Of a stretch of DNA of 64,000 bases, positions 60,530 to 64,000 are shown one piece after another. The notes beneath the pieces are model-generated. The model saw only the letters and a program-made list of their open reading frames with translations, did no database searches and had not been told where the DNA came from. Both the position numbers and the translations under genes were made by a program. The stretch is from Halorubrum sp. 48-1-W. GTDB lineage: Archaea; Halobacteriota; Halobacteria; Halobacteriales; Haloferacaceae. The first letter of the stretch is position 1; every line of letters starts with the position of its first letter. The DNA lies in contig NZ_QMIM01000022.1 in NCBI RefSeq assembly GCF_003287355.1, positions 16,903 through 80,902 on the forward strand, given 5' to 3'.

Positions 60530-61807
60530 TCAGGCGAAGAGGTCGCGCGCCTCGCGGACCGCGTCGACGAGGGCGTCGACCTCCTCGACGGTGTTGTAGA
60601 GGTAGAAGGAGGCGCGCGCGGAGGCGGCGACGCCGAGGGTGTCGTGGAGCGGCTGGGTACAGTGATCGCCCGCCCGGATCGCGACGCCGTAGTCGTTGAG
60701 GACGCTCGAGAGGTCGTGGGCGTGGACGCCCTCGACGTTGAACGCGACGAGGCCGCCCCGTTCGTCGCCCGGCGGGCCGTAGATCTCCACACCGCCGAGG
60801 TCGGTCAGCCGGTCGTGGGCGTACTCGGCGAGCAGGCTCTCGTGTTCCTCGATCCGCTCCATCCCCACGTCCTCGAGGTACTCGATCGCGGCCGTGAGGC
60901 CGATCCCCTGGGCGATCGAGGGGGTCCCGGCTTCGAACTTCCACGGGAGGTCCTCCCAGGTCGACTCCTCGTAGGTCACCTTCCGGATCATCTCGCCGCC
61001 GTAGAGGTACGGCCCCATCGACTCGAGCAGCTCCCGCCGGCCGTAGAGCGCGCCGATCCCGGTCGGCCCGCACATCTTGTGGCCGGAGAAGGCGAGGAAG
61101 TCGACGCCGAGCTCCGCGACGTCGACCGGGCGGTTCGGCACCGACTGGGCCGCGTCCGCGAAGATCAGTCCGTCGTGGTCGTGTGCGAGGTCGGCCAGCT
61201 CGCGGATCGGGTTCACGGTCCCGAGCGTGTTCGAGACGTGGACGGCGGACACCATCTCGGTGTCGTCGTCGATCTTCGCCTCGGCGTCGGCCATGTCGAG
61301 TCTCCCCTCGTCGGTGACCTCGACGAACCGGACCTCCGCGCCCGTCTTCTTACCGATCTGTTGCCAGGTGACGAGCGAGGCGTGGTGTTCCATCTGCGTG
61401 AGCACGACGTTGTCGCCGGGGCCGAGCTCCGCGAGCCCCCACGCGTACGCGACGAGGTTCATCGCCTCCGTCGTGTTCTTCGTGAAGACCACCTCCTCGC
61501 GGCCGTCCGCGCCGATGAAGTCGGCGACGACGTCGTGGGCCTCCTCGTAGGCCACGGACGCCTCCTGGCTCAGCTGGTGGATCCCGCGGTGGACGTTGGA
61601 GTTGTAGCTCCGGTAGTAGTCGGCGATCGTGTCGACGACCGGGTCGGGCGTGTGTGAGGTCGCCGCGTTGTCGAGGTACACGAGGCCGACGTCGTCCGCC
61701 TCGTCCTGCCCGGGCGACGTGGGGTCGCCGCCGACCAACCGATCGAGGATCGGGAAGTCGTCGCGGATCGCCGCCACGTCGAACGGGTACTGTTCTTGGA
61801 CTCCCAT
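60530..61807 (-). CDS. sufS: Cysteine desulfurase SufS
   Basis: A 425-residue PLP enzyme that takes sulfur from cysteine for cluster assembly. It has YLDNAATSHTP, the pyridoxal site region TQMEHHASLVTWQQIG, IFADAAQSVPN, the PLP lysine in SGHKMCGPTGIGALYGRRE, and the active-site Cys loop IRAGDHCTQPLHDTLG. The Cys loop matches the SufS (group II) type. The ATG at 61807 begins MGVQEQYPFDV. The partner sufU is 2.5 kb downstream with the peptidase gene between. Confidence 0.94.
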   Translation of the reverse strand: MGVQEQYPFDVAAIRDDFPILDRLVGGDPTSPGQDEADDVGLVYLDNAATSHTPDPVVDTIADYYRSYNSNVHRGIHQLSQEASVAYEEAHDVVADFIGADGREEVVFTKNTTEAMNLVAYAWGLAELGPGDNVVLTQMEHHASLVTWQQIGKKTGAEVRFVEVTDEGRLDMADAEAKIDDDTEMVSAVHVSNTLGTVNPIRELADLAHDHDGLIFADAAQSVPNRPVDVAELGVDFLAFSGHKMCGPTGIGALYGRRELLESMGPYLYGGEMIRKVTYEESTWEDLPWKFEAGTPSIAQGIGLTAAIEYLEDVGMERIEEHESLLAEYAHDRLTDLGGVEIYGPPGDERGGLVAFNVEGVHAHDLSSVLNDYGVAIRAGDHCTQPLHDTLGVAASARASFYLYNTVEEVDALVDAVREARDLFA

Positions 61808-61951
61808 TACCGGATGGAGGGCCCCGAGCACTAACACACCTTCGGTCCGGTACGTGTTGCCCGTATCGTGGATCGGCCCGAACGGGGCGAAACCGCGTAT
61901 CAAAAGTACCATACCGCCTCCCGACTGGGTGTACGATATCGGGTGACTTCA

Positions 61952-63064
61952 GTGACGACCGAACACGAATACCGAGACGACTACGACGACGAGACGCTGT
62001 ACATCCCGGGTCCCACGGAGGTCCGCGAGGACGTCATCGAGGCGATGGCTCAGCCGATGTTCGGCCACCGCATGGACCGGATGACGGACCTGTACACCAC
62101 CATCGTCGAGGACACGAAAGAGTTCCTCGGCACCGACAACGAGGTCGTGATCCTCACCGCCTCCGGCACCGAGTTCTGGGAGGCGTCGACGCTCAACCTC
62201 GTCGACGAGAACATCCTCGTCCCCACGTGCGGGAGCTTCAGCGAGCGCCACGCCAACGTCGCCGAGCGGCTCGGCAAGGACGTCGATCGCCTCGAGTACG
62301 AGTGGGGCGAGGCCGTCAAACCCGAGGACATTCGCGAGGCGCTGGAGTCGAGCGACGAGCACTACGACGTGGTCGCGACCGTGATGAACGAGTCCTCGAC
62401 CGGGGTCCGGAACCCGATCGAGGCGATCGGCGACGTGGTCGCGGAGTACCCGGGCACCTACTTCGTCGTCGACGCGGTCTCGTCACTGGGCGGCGACTAC
62501 GTCGACATCGACGAACACGACATCGACGTGATCTTCGCGTCCAGCCAGAAGGCGTTCGCGATGCCGCCGGGGCTCGCGGTCTGTGTCGTCAGCGACGACG
62601 CCTACGAGCGCGAGGTCGAGAAGGGGACCTCCTCGTGGTACGGCGGCTTCCGCCGCACCATCGACTACTACGACCGGAAGGGCCAGACGCACTCGACGCC
62701 GGCCATCCCGATCATGTTGGCGTACCACAAGCAGATGAAACACATGCTCGCCGAGGGCCACCACGCCCGCGACGAGCGCCACCGCGAGATGACCGAGTAC
62801 GTCCACGAGTGGGCGGACGAGCACTTCGCGATGTTCCCCGAGGAGGGCTACGAGTCCCAGACGGTCGCCTGTATCGAGAACACGCGGGGGATCGACGTGG
62901 CCGGGACCATCGAGGCGGTGCGCGAGGAGTACGACATGGTCTTCTCGAACGGGTACGGCTCCCAGCTGGGCGAGGAGACGTTCCGGATCGGCCACATGGG
63001 CGAACACACCGTCGAGAGCGTGAAGGAACTCACCGACGCCATCGAGGACGTGGCGGACCTGTAG
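61952..63064 (+). CDS. Class V aminotransferase (alanine-glyoxylate / serine-pyruvate type)
   Basis: A 370-residue PLP aminotransferase. The start LYIPGPTEVREDVIEAM and PMFGHRMDRMTDLY are typical of the alanine-glyoxylate/serine-pyruvate group; the PLP lysine is in IFASSQKAFAMPPGLAV, with VVDAVSSLGG before it, and the C-terminal Arg for the substrate carboxylate is in TFRIGHMGE. A GTG at 61952 gives VTTEHEYRDDY; a GTG at 61943 is an alternative. A haloarchaeal role in serine or glyoxylate metabolism is likely, but the amino-group pair is not proven by sequence. Confidence 0.88.
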   Translation: MTTEHEYRDDYDDETLYIPGPTEVREDVIEAMAQPMFGHRMDRMTDLYTTIVEDTKEFLGTDNEVVILTASGTEFWEASTLNLVDENILVPTCGSFSERHANVAERLGKDVDRLEYEWGEAVKPEDIREALESSDEHYDVVATVMNESSTGVRNPIEAIGDVVAEYPGTYFVVDAVSSLGGDYVDIDEHDIDVIFASSQKAFAMPPGLAVCVVSDDAYEREVEKGTSSWYGGFRRTIDYYDRKGQTHSTPAIPIMLAYHKQMKHMLAEGHHARDERHREMTEYVHEWADEHFAMFPEEGYESQTVACIENTRGIDVAGTIEAVREEYDMVFSNGYGSQLGEETFRIGHMGEHTVESVKELTDAIEDVADL

Positions 63065-63147
63065 GGGCCCTCCCCCGGTTCCGTGGGGACGGGCTCCCGG
63101 ACCCATCCCCGACAAGATACTTGAGTCGTCCCTCGGTCCCTCGGGAC

Positions 63148-64000
63148 ATGGACCGCGATTCCCTCCGCGCGGCCGTCGAGCGATGGACCGACGCGGGAGT
63201 GATCGACGCGGAGACCGCGACCCGGATCCGCGAGTTCGAGCGGAACCGGGAGGACGGGGCTCCCGAAACGACGGACGACGAGAAACCGACTGACGACGAG
63301 GAGTCGGCCAGCGGCGGTAGTACCCTCCTCGGGGAGAACCGGATCGTCGTCGCGCTGGCGCTGATGGGCGGCGTCCTCGTCGCGGTCGGCGTCGGCGCGT
63401 ACCTCTACGAGCGCTGGGAGTCGGTCCCGGTCCTCGCCCGGGTCGTGCTCCTCGTGGGGATACCCGTCGCTGCCGGGGGCAGTGGCGCACGCCTCCGGGG
63501 GAGCGCGCCCCGGACCGCACACGGACTGTGGCTGCTCGCTGCGCTCTTCACCGGCGTGACCCTCTTCCGGCTCGCCGAGCTGACGCCGGGTCTCGAGGTC
63601 CCGGCCGTCCGAACGTGGCTCCTGGTGACGTGGACCGGGGTCGCGGTCGCGATCGCGGCCGGGCTCGACTCCCGGCCGATCGGCGGCGCGGGGTCGGTCC
63701 TCGGCGCTGTGACCCTCCTGTCGGCGGTCGACCCGGCGGAGTTCGTGCTCCTGTTCGGGGCGTACGGCGGGCTCGTGTACGTCGCCGGACTCGTCGCCGG
63801 CGGTGACGATCCCGAATCCACCGCCGCCGACCTCCCGCGGTTCGCAGCGACGCTCCGCTGGGTCGGCGGCGCGTTCGGAGTCGCCGCGCTCGTGCCGGTC
63901 GTCGCGGTCGGGTCGCCGCCGGAGGGCCTCTCCGCCGGGACGGTCCTGCTCGTCGCTGTCGCCGTCGTCGCCGCCGCCGTCGCGGTCGGCCGCGCCGGCG
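63148..64000 (+). CDS. DUF2157 membrane protein (partial, runs off the window)
   Basis: The first 284 residues of a membrane protein. It opens with the DUF2157 N-terminal helix pattern AAVERWTDAGVIDAETATRI, then an acidic linker and a series of membrane segments starting near residue 70 (VALALMGGVLVAVGVGAYLY), each of about 20 residues with RWESVPVLARVVLLVGI between. The frame stays open to base 64000. The function of the family is unknown. Confidence 0.8.
   Translation, partial: MDRDSLRAAVERWTDAGVIDAETATRIREFERNREDGAPETTDDEKPTDDEESASGGSTLLGENRIVVALALMGGVLVAVGVGAYLYERWESVPVLARVVLLVGIPVAAGGSGARLRGSAPRTAHGLWLLAALFTGVTLFRLAELTPGLEVPAVRTWLLVTWTGVAVAIAAGLDSRPIGGAGSVLGAVTLLSAVDPAEFVLLFGAYGGLVYVAGLVAGGDDPESTAADLPRFAATLRWVGGAFGVAALVPVVAVGSPPEGLSAGTVLLVAVAVVAAAVAVGRAG

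Noticed and set aside
58050..61073. Very long minus-strand open frame opposite the S9 peptidase and sufS start
   Set aside because: It overlaps well-supported genes in both directions and has Arg/Asp/Val-rich, motif-free composition typical of shadow frames in GC-rich DNA.

Overview
The window is chromosomal DNA from a halophilic archaeon (class Halobacteria), most like Halorubrum in character. The reasons are very GC-rich coding DNA, acidic proteins, A/T-rich TATA boxes about 25-30 nt before start codons with almost no leader, many families known mainly from haloarchaea (CheF, archaemetzincin, Brp/Blh with CrtY, UPF0146, HTR-like RecA proteins), F420 metabolism, and Tat-exported lipoproteins. 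About 65 protein genes and two tRNA genes are supported. No rRNA, CRISPR array, complete insertion sequence or provirus is visible.

Layout. 1-10.5 kb: a cis-prenyltransferase-like protein without the catalytic motif, secF-secD, a phosphodiesterase, a 42-residue membrane protein coupled to a PiT phosphate permease, a YgfZ-like folate protein, archaemetzincin and a HAD phosphatase. 10.5-12.9 kb: a tRNA island with a CAU-anticodon tRNA, a PD-(D/E)XK nuclease gene, an intron-containing tRNA-Asn, a 35-bp duplication of the end of the first tRNA, and the CCA-adding enzyme. 13-29 kb: paired CrcB fluoride channels, a HerA-type ATPase divergent from a membrane-anchored protein, two PIMT-like methyltransferases, hisA and hisB, a permease with a universal stress protein, carotenoid/retinal genes (crtY, brp) behind serB, and an Lhr-type helicase.

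29.2-35.3 kb: a complete peptide-type ABC importer behind an unusually AT-rich promoter. Its binding protein appears circularly permuted: the half that is normally C-terminal comes first. 35.4-41.6 kb: a TldD/PmbA-like protein, glutaredoxin, a purine permease and an HTH-phosphoribosyltransferase that share an upstream 10-bp element, a prenyl diphosphate synthase, and NpdG. 41.8-45.2 kb: four tightly packed genes (HAD phosphatase, class II aldolase, ribose-1,5-bisphosphate isomerase, PfkB kinase) that match the non-carboxylating pentose bisphosphate route of nucleoside ribose breakdown.

46-54.5 kb: chemotaxis genes cheB-cheA-cheR-HEAT-cheF on the minus strand, divergent from cheW and two RecA-like proteins, one with a degenerate P-loop. 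54.5-64 kb: a lipoprotein, glmM, a zinc-ribbon protein, sufU and sufS separated by an S9 peptidase on the other strand, a class V aminotransferase, and the start of a DUF2157 membrane protein that runs off the end.

A recurring property of the window is short perfect tandem duplication (15-31 bp units) at gene edges and in low-complexity protein linkers, seen at nine places.
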